A DNA stretch of 64,000 bases, from assembly GCF_963422355.1 (NCBI RefSeq), contig NC_085102.1:1173176-1237175 (forward strand). The letters run 5' to 3'. A program made the translations under genes and the position numbers. Of the stretch, positions 1-12,420 are shown one piece after another; the stretch's first letter is position 1, and each line of letters begins with the position of its first letter. The notes beneath the pieces are model-generated. The model was not told the origin of the DNA. It ran no database searches and saw nothing but the letters and a program-made list of their open reading frames with translations. This stretch comes from Corticium candelabrum (taxonomy: Eukaryota; Porifera; Homoscleromorpha; Homosclerophorida; Plakinidae).

Positions 1-727
1 CTACTTCTAAGCAGTGAGATCTAAGGATGTGGGAGTTCGAAGTCACAGATATGAGGACAATTGCTTTTATTAAGACCTAAAAGCAAATATTTAAAAAGGA
101 GCTTTTCATATAGAAGAGCGCAATTGTGGAACGCTATGTCTTCTACTTTATGACTATATACTTTATTGAATTTATTTTTGAAACTATATTTTAAATCGTA
201 GACTTTTTAATGTAATATAACTTTGTACTGTGTATTAATTAATCTATTTTAATCTATTATGAATTTTAACAGGATTCTTAGGAAGACCAGCCATTGGCTG
301 ATAGGATGTTTCCTTGATCAAATAGATACTATCTACATGTATCTATCTAATATATCTATCTATACTGCTACAGCATTTTTCATCACTCCCAACATCAATA
401 ATTTCCAACTGTTTATGAACCTTACCAACTGTTCTACCCTGTGCTCTTTAACGAAATGGGCTGCATGGTCCTCCTCAACACCATATAGGTAAATTATTAT
501 TAATCATTGGGTTCAAAGCCTGTGGCTTTGCATTTATTAAAAGTGTCTTATTGTAACTGTTGCAGACACTTTCTGCAAATAGTGAATTTCTAAATTTGTG
601 GGGTCATCTTAATTAACTAACTTGCTTTATTCCAAATATTGGTTCCGTATGTCATATGGCAGATTACTGTATTTAAATTATTACTCGTCACACTGACATT
701 TATCAATACACTTTATTTTTCTATTAG

Positions 728-1927
728 CAACCACACCTAGAGATCGCACTGCAAGACTCCCAGATGGACTCTTTCCTGATCCATTTGGTAAGTTCTTTGT
801 TACGTTCTGCAAAGGAAAAGGAATGGAAATGCTTTAATTTTGTATTTGTTATAATCAACAGTAGGAACAGGCTACAACTCATCTAACAAAGAATTGATTG
901 CCGCATTTGAATCATGGCTGAAATGTTACTACAAACCTGGAATGAAAAATTTGATTGATCATAGCGGTCGTACAGTATGGTTCAAGGTAAACTGATATGT
1001 TCGTCAGCTCATTTAGCTGTTGCACGTAACTCATACTTTCCACCATGAATTTAATTCAATCCCTATCCTTTTACTGCATCAGAAGGCTATGCGTAGTATG
1101 GAGACTCACTCAGTGTACAAGTCATCTAGCAGCTATGTGCATGCATACCGATGAATGATTAGGGATGGACATCAGGTGAGTTATCTAGTACAGAGTGGAA
1201 ATACCAGTTAAATGTTGCGCATTATAGCATTTGGAATGGTATGTGCGACCACAGTTGGATACTGATTGAAAACACTAACAGAATGTACAAATCAGTTTCG
1301 TTTTTGCTATATGGCCTCTCGATTGCTGTAAGCATAACACCAAAGCCAATACAGTCTTGCAGCGGGTCAAATCACTAAAATTGATATCTTGAATACAGTT
1401 ACAGTACACAGACTAATTTCTGAATCGAAAGTATAGAGTACTAATAAATGAATGTATGTTTCAACAAACTCTTCCTTACGTATCTTTACCTATTTTGCAC
1501 ATCATGATAAAAGAATCATTCAGGCCAGCATGGGAAAACATCAAATATAGTCATCTACTCTGGAGAAGTGCTAACTAGCTTATTGTTTTAGTTTGACACT
1601 GCAATTAATTTCTTCATGTGATAACTTAATTCAGTGTACTCTAAGATAGTTTGTATTAAAGATTACTAAGGAATGTCTAATCTGTTGCAGGGTGATCCGG
1701 GTCCTCTTGCTCCCAAAGGTGCGGTATTGTTTTACATTCTCAACTAGATAATGTACAACTTTTTCAAGTCTTTACTTCATGTGTCTTTTACAGCTCAGAA
1801 GTCTAGAGGTCGAAGGAAGAGGAAGTTGGATAACGATCAAAAGATAAAAACTGAAGTGTCAAAGGCAGACAGTGAGGAAGAACTAAAGAAGCTTACAAAA
1901 ACAGCAAAACGGGTTCGGAGAAAGTAG
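728..1927 (+). CDS. 3' end of an unrecognised spliced gene (four exons visible)
   Basis: Four exons join in phase: 728-787, 862-986, 1691-1718 and 1794-1927. All have AG acceptors, the first three have GT donors, and the last ends at TAG. The reading continues without a stop across all junctions for about 114 residues. It begins with a Pro/Arg/Asp-rich stretch (TTPRDRTARLPDGLFPDPF), then an aromatic segment with AFESWLKCYYKPGMKN and a WFK ending. The last exon is strongly basic (RGRRKRK near its start, KRVRRK at the end), which looks like a nuclear localisation tail. I do not recognise the family. The 5' part must lie in earlier exons. A reading at about 415-489 (VYEPYQLFYPVLFNEM) looks protein-like, but I could not join it in phase. 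Coding status is inferred from phase consistency, not from homology. Confidence 0.6.
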
Positions 1928-3398
1928 CTAAAGTTGTATATTTCAAACGCAGTAAGTTCACAGAGAAACAGATTTAGTTAAGTTAAAATTCTTCTTTATT
2001 GAAGAGTTTAAAGATTTTTTCGGTTGGTGGTTACCAGTAAATTGGCAGTTGTATGATGGCTGCCAGCCAACAAGGCCGCGGCTCTCTATAAAGAGCAAAT
2101 TACATTATGACATCTGATTGTAGTGACATGAAGAACTAAGCAAGCTTTGTAGGAGTTAACAAATTCATCTGAAAAATATGTTTGCTCTGTAACATGTGCA
2201 ACTGCTAGCCGTTCTTGTTATGCAGTAAACAACGGGTAGATTTGGTTATCAAGCACTTGTTTCTTTCCTACACAATATGCTTTGCAGCTTTGACACCAAC
2301 TAGTGACAGCTCTAGTAAAGGTGAGGTAGTATCCCACAGTTTGGCTATTCACTTAGCTGTATGTGGTACTGTTGGACACTGTACATCAAATGATCGAGTT
2401 TGGACTGATTTGTTCTACAAGCTACACAGAAGTTGATTAGTTAATTGATATTGTCACTAGCCATCATCATCTAGGCCAATGGTTGATCAGTTATGGCGTC
2501 AAAACTGCAGTACAGTAATCTGCCAGACTTAGAGAGAAACAAGCGGAGAGAAGATCATGATTACACTGAACAACACAATGAAGCTTGATTACGTCCTAAT
2601 GTAATTAAGCTGTTACATTACTTACAACCAGCAGTTTGATTTGATCGTTACTACAGCTGTGAGTAGCTATTGCATGCTCAAGTGTATTAAAGCAATTACA
2701 ACAGAAATCAGGACTCCTGCATAATTCTTCAGAAAATGTTTATGGCGAACTAGTATATCTGGCGTCAAAATGATACCACCTGCGCCTCCCCCGTATTTTC
2801 GCATCCTTTTCGAGTCTTCGCAGCCCTAATAAGTCGCCTACACCACTGGGTACTCACGACTCTGTGATCAGTACTAATTCTTTTTTGTCAACCGCAATTC
2901 TCGTGTTGTTCTCTGCCTAGTTATACGTGGGTAGTTTAGGGTTTTCTATGACTGTCTGCGAGTATTGAGTACTTAGCAGTATATGGAGATTTACTATTTT
3001 GACCGCTCTATATATAAAGGGTTACTCTTCTGCAGTATACGCCGCTGGATTGTGCGCCCACTGTCTATATATAGGAAAGTTGCGCCCTATTAGACAAATA
3101 GCATCTCTAGTTATATAGCCACAGAATTGTGCTCCTACTGTCTATAGACAAAGTTGAGCCCTTTTAGACAAATAAGATAACCTATATATAAGCACGTTTG
3201 TGTGAGTCTCTTGAAATGTCAAGAAATTGCGCCCTACTGGAGAAATAACTATTCTATAATATAGCACAGCGATGATATCCTTGAGAATTGAAGCGGTACG
3301 TTATCGTGGTGAATCTTTTGCCGCTCTTCCTATACATTTTCAACGACGGTTAGGAGTCTAGGGGTTTTGAACTGCATCCCAATGGAAGAGCTTGCATC
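1928..3398. other. Gene-free stretch with a degenerate tandem repeat
   Basis: No supported gene. From about 2,990 to 3,250 there are three to four diverged copies of a module containing TTGTGCGCCC, ACTGTCTATA and TTAGACAAATA, spaced roughly 70-90 bases. They lead directly into the ankyrin pseudogene and might belong to the same insertion. Confidence 0.4.
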
Positions 3399-4084
3399 AT
3401 GAACCAACGTGCCCTCTATCAGTGTGCTATGATGATTATAGCTACCAAGTGGGGTCATAGTGTTATGTTGCATTTGGCGAGGGAGCTCGGCGCTACCAAC
3501 ATCCAAGAAGCTATGAGTTCTGCAGCCGAGAACGGTTACCTCGAAATCGTGCGCCAGTGCTAGGAATTTTGTGCCACCAAATACGATGAGGCCATATGCT
3601 GGGTGGTTAGGGGTCGTCACCTCGATATCGTGCGCTGGTGCCACGAATGGGGTGCCACCTTGATCAACGAGGTCATGTACACAACAGCCAGGAGCGGTCA
3701 CCTCGAGATCGTGCGAAAGTCTTGGGAATGTGGTTACGATCGGGTCATGTGCGGAGTGGCCTTGGGTGGTCACCTCGAAATCGTGCGCCAGTGCCGGGAA
3801 AGGGGTGCCACCGAATACAATCGGGTCATGCTCGAGGTGGCCTGGGGTGGTTACCTCGAGATCCTGCGCCAGTGTCGGGAATGGGGCGCCACCGACATCA
3901 ACGAGCCATGCGCGCTGCGGCCGAGTGCGGTCACCTCGAGATCGTGCGCCAATGTCTGGAATGGGGTGCCACCGACGTCGACTGGGCCATGGCTATGTCT
4001 CCAGAAGAGAATCACGATGAAATTGTGCAGTTGTGCCTCGTCTGGACCGCCCTTCATTCCGATCCCGAAGCCGATTCCGATTGA
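3399..4084 (+). pseudogene. Ankyrin-repeat pseudogene of giant-virus type
   Basis: A run of about seven repeats of roughly 27-33 residues follows the pattern G-H-L-E-I-V-R-x-C-x-E-W-G-A-T-x-x-N/D. Clear copies start near 3,535, 3,610, 3,690, 3,765, 3,845 and 3,925. This short ankyrin variant, with W-G-A-T before the turn, is in my recollection characteristic of Marseillevirus/Pithovirus-like and related large DNA viruses rather than animal ankyrins. The frame opens with ATG at 3399 and is broken by a TAG at 3561-3563 and a one-base deletion near 3,905. After the deletion it reads on in the next frame to a stop at 4,082-4,084. The acidic C-terminus ends DPEADSD. The block is visibly richer in GC than its surroundings and has no introns, which fits horizontal origin. 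An unusual endogenous ankyrin family is the alternative. Confidence 0.6.
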
Positions 4085-4353
4085 GCAACAGACTCGCTGC
4101 TACGTAGATCATCCCACTATACACAATTCTTCTTATGGACAGGTTATTTTTTGACATGTTTTGTTCGTCGACCTTCTCTGAAACCGGGCATACACCAAGG
4201 TTCGTCGTACGACTCATCTTTGGTGACATCCTCGTTCAAGTATTTTAATGGTTTTTTTTACGTCCATATTTTCTGATATATCTTAGCGCACGCAACTCCC
4301 GAGTCGAGGGCTTCATCACCGATTATCTTTTCTTTCCGACTGAAAGAGGTATA

Positions 4354-4579
4354 CTAGCTCTTCATCCACAGGGTCTGCAGGGCACGCTCGAGCGCCATAC
4401 CACCGATTTGATCTTGTTCGAATAACTCCAATAGATACTTGAGCTCCATAGTGGGCGGATTCATAATGCGCACTGCATTATCGAGTGCCACTGCACTGAT
4501 GTGACTTTCGTCGTACAAGTGCAAAAGCAATTCGATAACGGGCTATGTCATTGGACATCAGAACGTAATCCACGTGCAT
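4354..4579 (-). pseudogene. Minus-strand coding relic next to the ankyrin pseudogene
   Basis: Reading the minus strand from 4,539 to a TAG at 4,354-4,356 gives about 60 residues that look protein-like (IELLLHLYDESHISAVAL, then MELKYLLELFEQDQ, ending LWMKS). A second stretch from an ATG at 4,577-4,579 reads MHVDYVLMSNDIARYRIAF in another frame and runs into the first, so a frameshift near 4,540 is likely. The leucine-rich helical pattern could itself be ankyrin-like, but I cannot name it. Like the neighbouring pseudogene it is intronless, so the two may be one inserted segment of about 1.2 kb. Confidence 0.3.
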
Positions 4580-5021
4580 TGATAGAGCAACACGAGAATT
4601 GTGGTTGACAAAGGAGAATTTATTACTGATCACAGAGTCGTGGGTACTGTACCTAGTGGTGTGCGCGACTTAACCGGGCTGCGAAGACCCGAAGTGACCG
4701 GCCCCTAACAGCGAAGCAAATTAGACAAGAAATATTGAATGCTCACGTCTATTCGTGACAATTTAAAGCGCCAACAACTTGCAAACAGATGCAGCAAACA
4801 ATTAAAGGTTACGCAAAGAAAAGGAAGCAGCAAGAGATTAGGCAATAATTGAGTCTACACGCATCTTTCGCGTCTAAAGATCGATGATAAGCAGCAAATG
4901 AGCTTGATAGCCAGCCACACCCACACACTGAAAGCAAACGATCATTTAGAAATGCACATAGGAATGAAATTTGAGTTAGGTGTCCGTAAATAACTCACTG
5001 TTGAACATCTCTTTGTCGGAC

Positions 5022-7244
5022 TTAGTACAACGGCAAGCAGTTCTTAATGAGCGCCAACACCGACCATGCAATGGATATTCCAACGTAGTACGTAGTGCTA
5101 GCAGTGCCCGACTTGCACGATTCGGTTTCTCCAGCACAACCACTCGGCTGCTTTAGCGTCCCCAAACTGTGACATAGATTAACAGCAGAGAAAATATTTC
5201 GCGCCTCGTTGTCTTTGATGCTAAAGCAACACGGTCGATTAATATGCGTACACATCAGTCACAGTAAGTCACAAAATACGCTCAAGTTAAATTTCTTAGT
5301 TCGTCGATCCAATTTAAGCTTGACAAAATAAAATAACATTTGATGTGCGCATGTGTCGTGTTAAATTCGGTTTGAAATAACAAATAATTAATTTTTATTT
5401 TTACTTTAATTGGTCCAACCAGTTCATGTCCAAATATCTGCACAATAATCTTACCAGTTTGCGACGTCGTTGCATTGAGTTGAGCTTCGGTAACCTTGTA
5501 GACGTCCACTAGAATTGCATGTAGGCAAAGTGCAAGCTAGTCTGACGTACTTTTCTTGGCAACTGTCCGAGAGGTTTAGTGCTCTTACTTCGTTGTCAAG
5601 AGAAGTTGACTGTGCGCGACGTTCGAATAGGGCAGCGAGCCAGTCCGGTGACGGACGGGTATTCCTGCACCCGTCGACGTCGATAAGTCGGCAGTTGACT
5701 AGAGATAATGTGCCTAACGGGTATATCATTGTTTGCGTAAGTTCTTGACAGTAACTGCTGCTCAAATTTGAGCTAAGTGGACATGACGAAAATACCTGAC
5801 GACAAATCTAATAGAAAAAAAATTTATTCTTAAAACTCATAATTGATTCTGATACTTAGGAAATTTAATATATCATTATTCTAAATATTCTAAATACCAT
5901 TATGACACAGCACCCAGAAAATGCTGTATCAGTTGTGTATAGTCAGTTGATCAGTCAAACATAGATCTCACATACATGCAATGCACGGTCATAGATTGTC
6001 TTATCATGTACACCTTACACCTTGGCTTGCGTTGGGTCGAGGTACCGTCGAGCGCACACGTCAGTCAGGGTAAGATCAGGCCTAGGTTAACTAAGATGGA
6101 ACATGCAGAAAGCCTACTAAATATGATCGAGGCAAATCGAAGTAATAATAACGTTAATATCAGTTAATAATTATTATTTAATTTATGGAGTATTAATTAA
6201 TTCTTAGCAATGTGCTGCCCACTGTGTAGATAGCCGCGTACGTACCATTTAATATATTTCTAAACAAAGTTTTTTATGCTGATCCCTGTATTACTAATTA
6301 TGTGAAAAAGAAAGATTCCTATTAAGCAGAAATTACATGAACAGGCCCTACCAATTGACCACCTAGGCATACCTAGGCATGTTGCAACTTACAAATGCCA
6401 TTTGTAGTTGTAGGTGTGTTAAATTTTGGTCACGGATGAGCTGGACAAACTAATTAATTTTAAACAGCTTGACTAGATGTTGCATACTGCAATTAGCTAT
6501 CATGTTGACAGAGACTGCAGTCTGCGTTCCAATTTTTGCAAAGACAAAAAATGAATTTAGCCTAAATTTGTTATTGTCTTAATTAATATCTAATAGAAAC
6601 CTACGTACACCCCTCAGTCCAATTACAACCAAGAAATTTACCAGTAAACACGATAATATGATTTTGAATCATGCAACTTCAGAATTTAGAATACTTACGT
6701 CGTAGTTGTTGATCTGATAACGAACTGTTGTGTTTGAAATGCATCGCGGGCCAATGGTGGCTTTACACAGAAAGTTCATCCAAGAACTAACGCAACTGGA
6801 CGACAGAACTGAAGAAAGCTGTTGATGAAGATTGTTGAGTAAACTGTTTTGTTGTTGAAGACTCCGAGCTACGTACTCAGGAACAACGTAGCCGCTCTCG
6901 AAATTGCACACATCCAGTTGAGGGTAGCTGCATTGATTGATGGGTCCGAGGTCATAGGGGTTGCTCGAATACGGGCTGTATTCGCTGAAACGCTTTGTTC
7001 TTGCGTGTTGATCAAAGTCAGATGCCAGCTGTGTGTGCTCAGAACCGCTTCTCGAGTCGATTTTGCTGATGGAGACGCTTGTCAAACTTGTAACCATTCG
7101 TACAATATTTTCTGCGACGCTGTCGTGCGTCAACGATCCATCTAGGCTCGAGATGACCGGCTGGGTACGCGATCCATCGAGTGCAGTAGAGCTGTCCGCT
7201 AGGCCTAGCAGCAACACTGCAATGTAGGAGGGCATCCACGACAT
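5022..7244 (-). CDS. Secreted or membrane-anchored cysteine-rich protein with Frizzled-CRD-like blocks
   Basis: Three exons are supported. Exon 6,699-7,244 has a signal peptide (MSWMPSYIAVLLLGLADSSTA), a furin-type RTKR site and a cysteine block (C..LDVC, then SSSCVSSWMNFLC, then PRC) resembling the first half of a Frizzled CRD. Exon 5,455-5,760 holds a second block (VNC, DGC, DSCQEKYVRLACTLPTC). Exon 5,022-5,220 finishes the cysteines and ends in a hydrophobic tail (YYVGISIAWSVLALI) that could be a transmembrane helix or GPI signal. The last two exons join in phase (TG|C). The first ends in phase 0 while the second needs a 2-base overhang, so a small exon between 5,770 and 6,690 is missing from this model. 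The acceptor and donor positions of the last two exons are conserved in the duplicate at 10.9-11.7 kb, which supports them. The Frizzled assignment rests on spacing only. Confidence 0.5.
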
Positions 7245-10200
7245 AATCAAACGAGTGAAATTACAGCAGAGCAGACTACGTTGGTTTTTGTTTGAAGGTC
7301 TTAGATATATAGGTAATTGAAGGTCGAACTTCCTGAATTCATTCGTGCCCACGTCAGCGCGTGGACGTCAAACTTGACCTGCAGGGAGGTGGGCAAGGAC
7401 ATGGGGCGTTACAGGTATGTAGATCGACGTGTTGCGGTTTCATGACATCCGGTCTCACACCTGACCTGGTCGCCTTTACTCCTCTAGCCGTAGACCAAGT
7501 ACCGGAATGAAGTTTCAAAACTATTGCGGCTGGGGAAAGTGTAGAATGACTCTTGTAGGTACTGTAAGTACGTACGTGTATTGCTGAAATTTCTAAATCA
7601 TGCCAGATGCATGACGTCACAAAGCCCTACGTCGGCACGTAATTACAAGACGTGGGTTGTCGAACGTCATCATGATGACATCATCCCTCTTGTCTGAATA
7701 GGCGTGGCTAGACAATTACGTTCGCACTTCATCGAGTCTAGGAACTAGGGAAGTACACGAGTAATGCTAATGTCAAATTTCATTTGGACTTTATGTATAC
7801 TTTACCGATCATTGGCGTAGCTGCGGGGGTTCTTGGGGTTTCAGTACCCATAGTTGCAGGACCGTAGCCTGGCTTCAGAAGTGGAGGGTGCGTAATACAC
7901 CAAAATTGGACTAATGACGTCACACAAACTCGTCGCGTGGTCTTTTTGGTCTTGAATTATATATTTAGAGAAAAAAACACAAGAAATTCTCGAAAAAACA
8001 TTAACAACTTCGATCGGTAGATCAAGTCAAAAACGAAACAAAACTCATTGCAAGATTGATCACAAGACTAGCGCGAGAAAGTCTGGGGACGAGGCTAGTT
8101 TCTGCGATTATGAAGATGAGCATAGCAGTCTACTACTTTGACTGATAAGACCAGGAGAAGGCTGGCATCAATTTGCATGGTTGCCCCGGCCTGGATTGCT
8201 CGTTTTGTCAAATTTTCATGCGAAGACTGCAGAGGATCGAGGTGCGTAATATTACAGCAGAAGTCTGGACAGACTGCTCTGACAATTTGATGTCGTTACT
8301 AGAATACCCAGCGTGTTTTACGAATAGATTAGAGTTAGAGTTGAAAAATTGCGATGCTAATAGTATAGAGAACGCACTTTAATTCGAATTCCAGTCGGTC
8401 TCCGTGTGAATTCGACGGTTTCCTACCTGAATTTTCCCATTTTTGCAAAGAATTCGCGTGAACGAATGACCATTTAATTAATAGTTGGTCAAGACAAGCA
8501 AACTTGAGTCAATTTCGGCTTAATTTCCCAACATTCCGGGAAAAATTTGCCCGTGTTACCGGCGAATTCAACATGGATTCACTACGAACTCACACTAAAA
8601 TTTAATGTGAATTCACAGCAAATTCATGCTACTACCTAGCAGCGGGATATATCCAGTGAATGCCACATGCGCAATATAAATTGGGCAGATGCAAAGTTCG
8701 ATGCTACTAGAAGGGCGTATCAAATAGAGAGACGCGTCTTGCGTACTACGCGCCATTACTCGTGTCAAGTCCTCAGGTTGCTACATCACGTGCACCAGCT
8801 GCTGAGGGCCATGCGGTTTCACTCGTGTTTTTGGCGTAGGCCAACAACATTTGTGAAACCACACGGTCCTATGCACATGTGATTGCTTGGCAGCTAGCGC
8901 ACGTAGCTTTGCAGCCTAGACTGGGCGCAAGTCTAGCGCGCCATTACATTGGATCGAAAGCGGACCTACACAGCTGAGCGGGAGGATCGTCCGCACCCGC
9001 CGAACCCCAGCCTACGGGCATGAATTGAAGGGTGTAACTGATCCAAAATTTGTAATTTCATATCTATTTTTTAGTCTTCCTAAAGGAGTGATGTTAATTA
9101 AATACATAATTTATACAGTACTGAGATGATACGTTGTTAATTAGTAAATCTACGTACATACATGTACAGGTCTTTAGGTTAGGGTATTTTCCTACTAGTT
9201 AGTATAAATTATGTCCTGGAATTTATGCAGCTGAAAATTTTCGGTAGCCACTTGGCAAAATGAGTTTGTTTGTAGTCAAACACTTATTTCATAGCCAAGA
9301 AAATTTCCCACAGATAACAATCTAAAAGACAACTACTAGTATTGATTTAAGTTTAACCTGGTTAGACAGACAAGCAACATTTATCAGAACAAATGTAGTA
9401 CTAATCTGACACAAGTCATGCTTAAGGAACGTAACTTTGGAAACTAAGATGAAGTCTACAAACAAGCATTCAGTGCCATCTTTCTTAGTTTTTATACCAA
9501 AATTGAAAAGCTTTATCTAATTTCAAATCTTGAAGTTTCGTCCCTTCTAGGGTTCAGTATCTTATCATCATCTTCCTTGTGCTTTGTTACCATCGGTCTG
9601 CTTCCGTTTTACTTAGGCAGTCGTCTTCAGAACCATGACGGTCATCTTCACTGTGCTTTTTTCTAGTTTGGCGCCTAGGGAAGCCGTACGCTAAGTGTGT
9701 CTGCTTTGTGCAGGACATGAACAGAGCATGCGCGATACCTGCTCTAGTGTGTCGTGCTAACTGGCATTGTTTGTGCGCTGCAGCAACTGTGCCTAGAAGA
9801 TCTATCCAGAGGAAGCCGTACACGGTACATTGTAACAGCCCAAATTGGCGAGGCGGCATTACCATTTTATCGCCAACAATTCTTGTAGCATATGGCTATT
9901 TGGCAATTGTCCAGCAGAAACACTGCTCCTAGATTACTAACTGATAAAATTGGTAACATTAAATTTAATAATAGTTAATCTGTCTCTAGTATAGACAGTA
10001 GTAGGCAAACAAAAATTAATACTAATTTAAACAAATTAATAGTAATTTTAAAAACAGATTGATAATAATTTTTAGCACTCTAAAAGTTTTTCCCGGCCGC
10101 CAAAATTTTGTAACAGACTGCAGCCATTTTGATTTAACTGAGTGTGGTTGGTTTCTCATTGAAAAAAGTAGCCATGCAGAGCAGCATGCACACAAATGGC

Positions 10201-10888
10201 CACGAAAATGTGTATATCAAGCGAATCAACTGCAACACCATGCAAGACTATTTCTACTATACAAGCAAACAGATTTCCAAAGTATTGAAACGACGTCCCA
10301 TTACATAGCGTCTAGTGCTGAACGGACAATGACCTTCCAATCCATATATTGGTGGAGAAGCCGTCCCTCCTGCCTCCCAGGTCTGCCGCCTTGCAGACGC
10401 AGCTGCTATATATTGCAGTCCCAAATGCGTTTTTATCCCCACTACAGCGCATCCTAGACCGCAATCAACACTGCGTCTGGGGCGAGGCTATATATATGAT
10501 TCTCTTGAGATATCTAGATACAGACAGTAGTTCTCGAATTTTTTCGTTTAATTAAATCCCAATTTTTTAGAAATTGAGGGTGCTACACTGACGTTTTTGT
10601 AGGATTCTACAAACACTTTGGGCGTATTCAGGTTCCTTAATTAATTAATTGGTTTATGCACGTACGCGACTGAGAAAGCACGCTCTTTCACAACTGAGTC
10701 ATATATGGTGAATTTGCCACGAAGACGGCTTATAATTTTTATTTACATTAAGATCAACAAGCTGGAGTAAAAAGCAAGCAATCAGCCGTAGTCACACTAT
10801 ACACGGCGCAGATGGTCTGTTATAAAAATGTAAATCGCGTTTATGAATGTATCTGAGAGTAGCTTACCGTTGAGTCTGTCTGTCTTAC
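7245..10888. other. Intergenic stretch, no supported gene
   Basis: No reading with splice support or recognisable family. The first part (7,245-7,700) would hold the promoter of the cysteine-rich gene. A segment near 7,815-7,880 (GGCGTAGCTGCGGGGG...) resembles dispersed invertebrate repeats. At about 8,390-8,640 there are several GAATTC-rich, partly inverted motifs that may be a degraded terminal-inverted-repeat element. The rest is AT-rich and featureless to me. Confidence 0.3.
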
Positions 10889-11718
10889 TCAGTACGACGG
10901 CGACCAGTTCTCAACAAGTACCAACACAGACCATGCTATACAGATTCCAACGTAGTAGGTAGTGATAGAAGCTCCCGACCTGGATGATCCAGGCTTTTCG
11001 GAACCTTCAGGGGTTAGTGATTGATCTTCTTTTGCATACCCTGTCGTGGGTGATTGAGTGTGTTTAGGAGGAATCGATGAGTATGACATTCTAGTACTAG
11101 AAGCTCCCGACCTGGATGATCCAGGCTTTCGGAACGTTCAGACGTTGGTGATTGATCTTCTGTTGCAGTCCCTGCCGTGGGTGATTGAATGTGTTTAGGT
11201 GGAACCGATGAGTATGACATTTTAGTACTAGGAGATCCCGACGTGCACGATTCATTTTTTCCAGAGCAGGTGCTCGAGTTTTTTAAAGCTTCCAAAGAGT
11301 GACATAGATTGGCATTAGAGAAACGCTTTCGCGTTGCGTTGTCTCTGATGCTAAAGTAACACGTCGATTACTATACGAACTCATCATTCACAATTGTGCA
11401 CAAATGCATCACCAGTTTGCGACGCCATTGCATTGAGTTGAGCTTCGGTAACCTTGTAGACGTCCATTAGATCCGCATGTAGGATGAGTGCAGGATAGTC
11501 TGATGTAATTGATCTTGCAACTGCCCGAGAGGTCTAGTGCTCTTGCTCTGTCGGCAATAGAAGTTGACTGTGTTTGGCGTTCTAATAGGGAAGCAAGTCA
11601 GTCTGGTGACGGGAGAGTATTCGCGCACCCGTCGACGTCAAAAACTCGGCAGTTGGTTAGAGATAATGTTCCTGCAGGGTATATCATTCCTCGCGTGACA
11701 GTTTTACACAAAGTGCTG
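10889..11718 (-). pseudogene. Broken tandem duplicate of the cysteine-rich gene
   Basis: Counterparts of the last two exons of the 5.0-7.2 kb gene lie at 11,413-11,718 (306 bases, same length as the original) and 10,889-11,350, with the same splice phases. Two lesions are visible. A TGG Trp codon of the other copy is TGA here (11,598-11,600). One of two internal tandem units has lost one T near 11,127 (CTTTCGG against CTTTTCGG in the other unit), which shifts the frame. The last exon is longer because it carries a Ser/Pro/Thr-rich 132-bp unit (SYSSxPPKHxQSPT...) in two full copies, forming a mucin-like stalk before the hydrophobic tail (YYVGICIAWSVLVLV). No first exon with signal peptide is found upstream. 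Similarity to the first copy continues through non-coding DNA to about 12,270. Confidence 0.6.
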
Positions 11719-12159
11719 CTAGAGGTTGAGCGTCATGGACATGATGAAATACTTGGCGACAAATCTAACGGATAAGAAATGTTTTTTTGAAAGTATTACC
11801 CGTCGAAAAATGAAACATTAGTTGCATTGAAAGTTCAATAAATCTTTTTAATAATGTCAGTGGCGACTTACATAACAATACAATGATACTAATGATAAGG
11901 AATAATTAATTGTAGCAATAAAATAAATTAATAGGAATGCCAATTTTTTATCTACCATTATGGAAAAACACCCAGAAACATGCCAATAATGTATGTCATT
12001 CTGTAAGTTAGTTGGTTGAACAGTCGATTATCATATGTCTCACATACAAACGACATTGGGTCGGGTTGAGGTACCGTCGAACGCGCATGCTAATCAGGTT
12101 GGGATAGGTTGAAAACTGGTTAGTTTGACGTTCCCAAAATTTGTAATAATAATAATATT

Positions 12160-12420
12160 GCTAATAATATTAACATCACTTATTAATTATTACTAGTTTT
12201 ATAGATTATTAATCCTTAGTATAACGTCCTGTCTACCGTCTAAATAGACGTAGCACGCATGTAATGGTTTAACTAGACAAGCACCTCTAAAACAGAGTGT
12301 GTTTTGCCATGCTCTAGATGGACTCTACTAACAATGCTACTAACAACGAAGGCATAAAACAATCAGTTATGACTAGGATTGATACGAATGTATGAAAGAA
12401 ACATCGAATATTCGTTGTGA
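12160..12420 (+). repeat. Direct-repeat module, second of three copies
   Basis: An AT-rich module with ATTAATCCTTAGTATAACGTCC, GTCTAAATAG, CATGTAATGGTTT and GCACCTCTAAAACAGAG recurs at 14,345-14,570. Its first part also recurs in the duplicate unit at about 6,150-6,240. The order of motifs is the same in each copy, so these are segmental copies in direct orientation. The stretch from 12,420 to 13,270 shows no gene I can support. Confidence 0.5.

Noticed and set aside
259..492. 77-codon open frame as upstream exon of the first gene
   Set aside because: Its frame leads into a stop when joined to the exon at 728. Another frame looks more protein-like but has no acceptor in phase.
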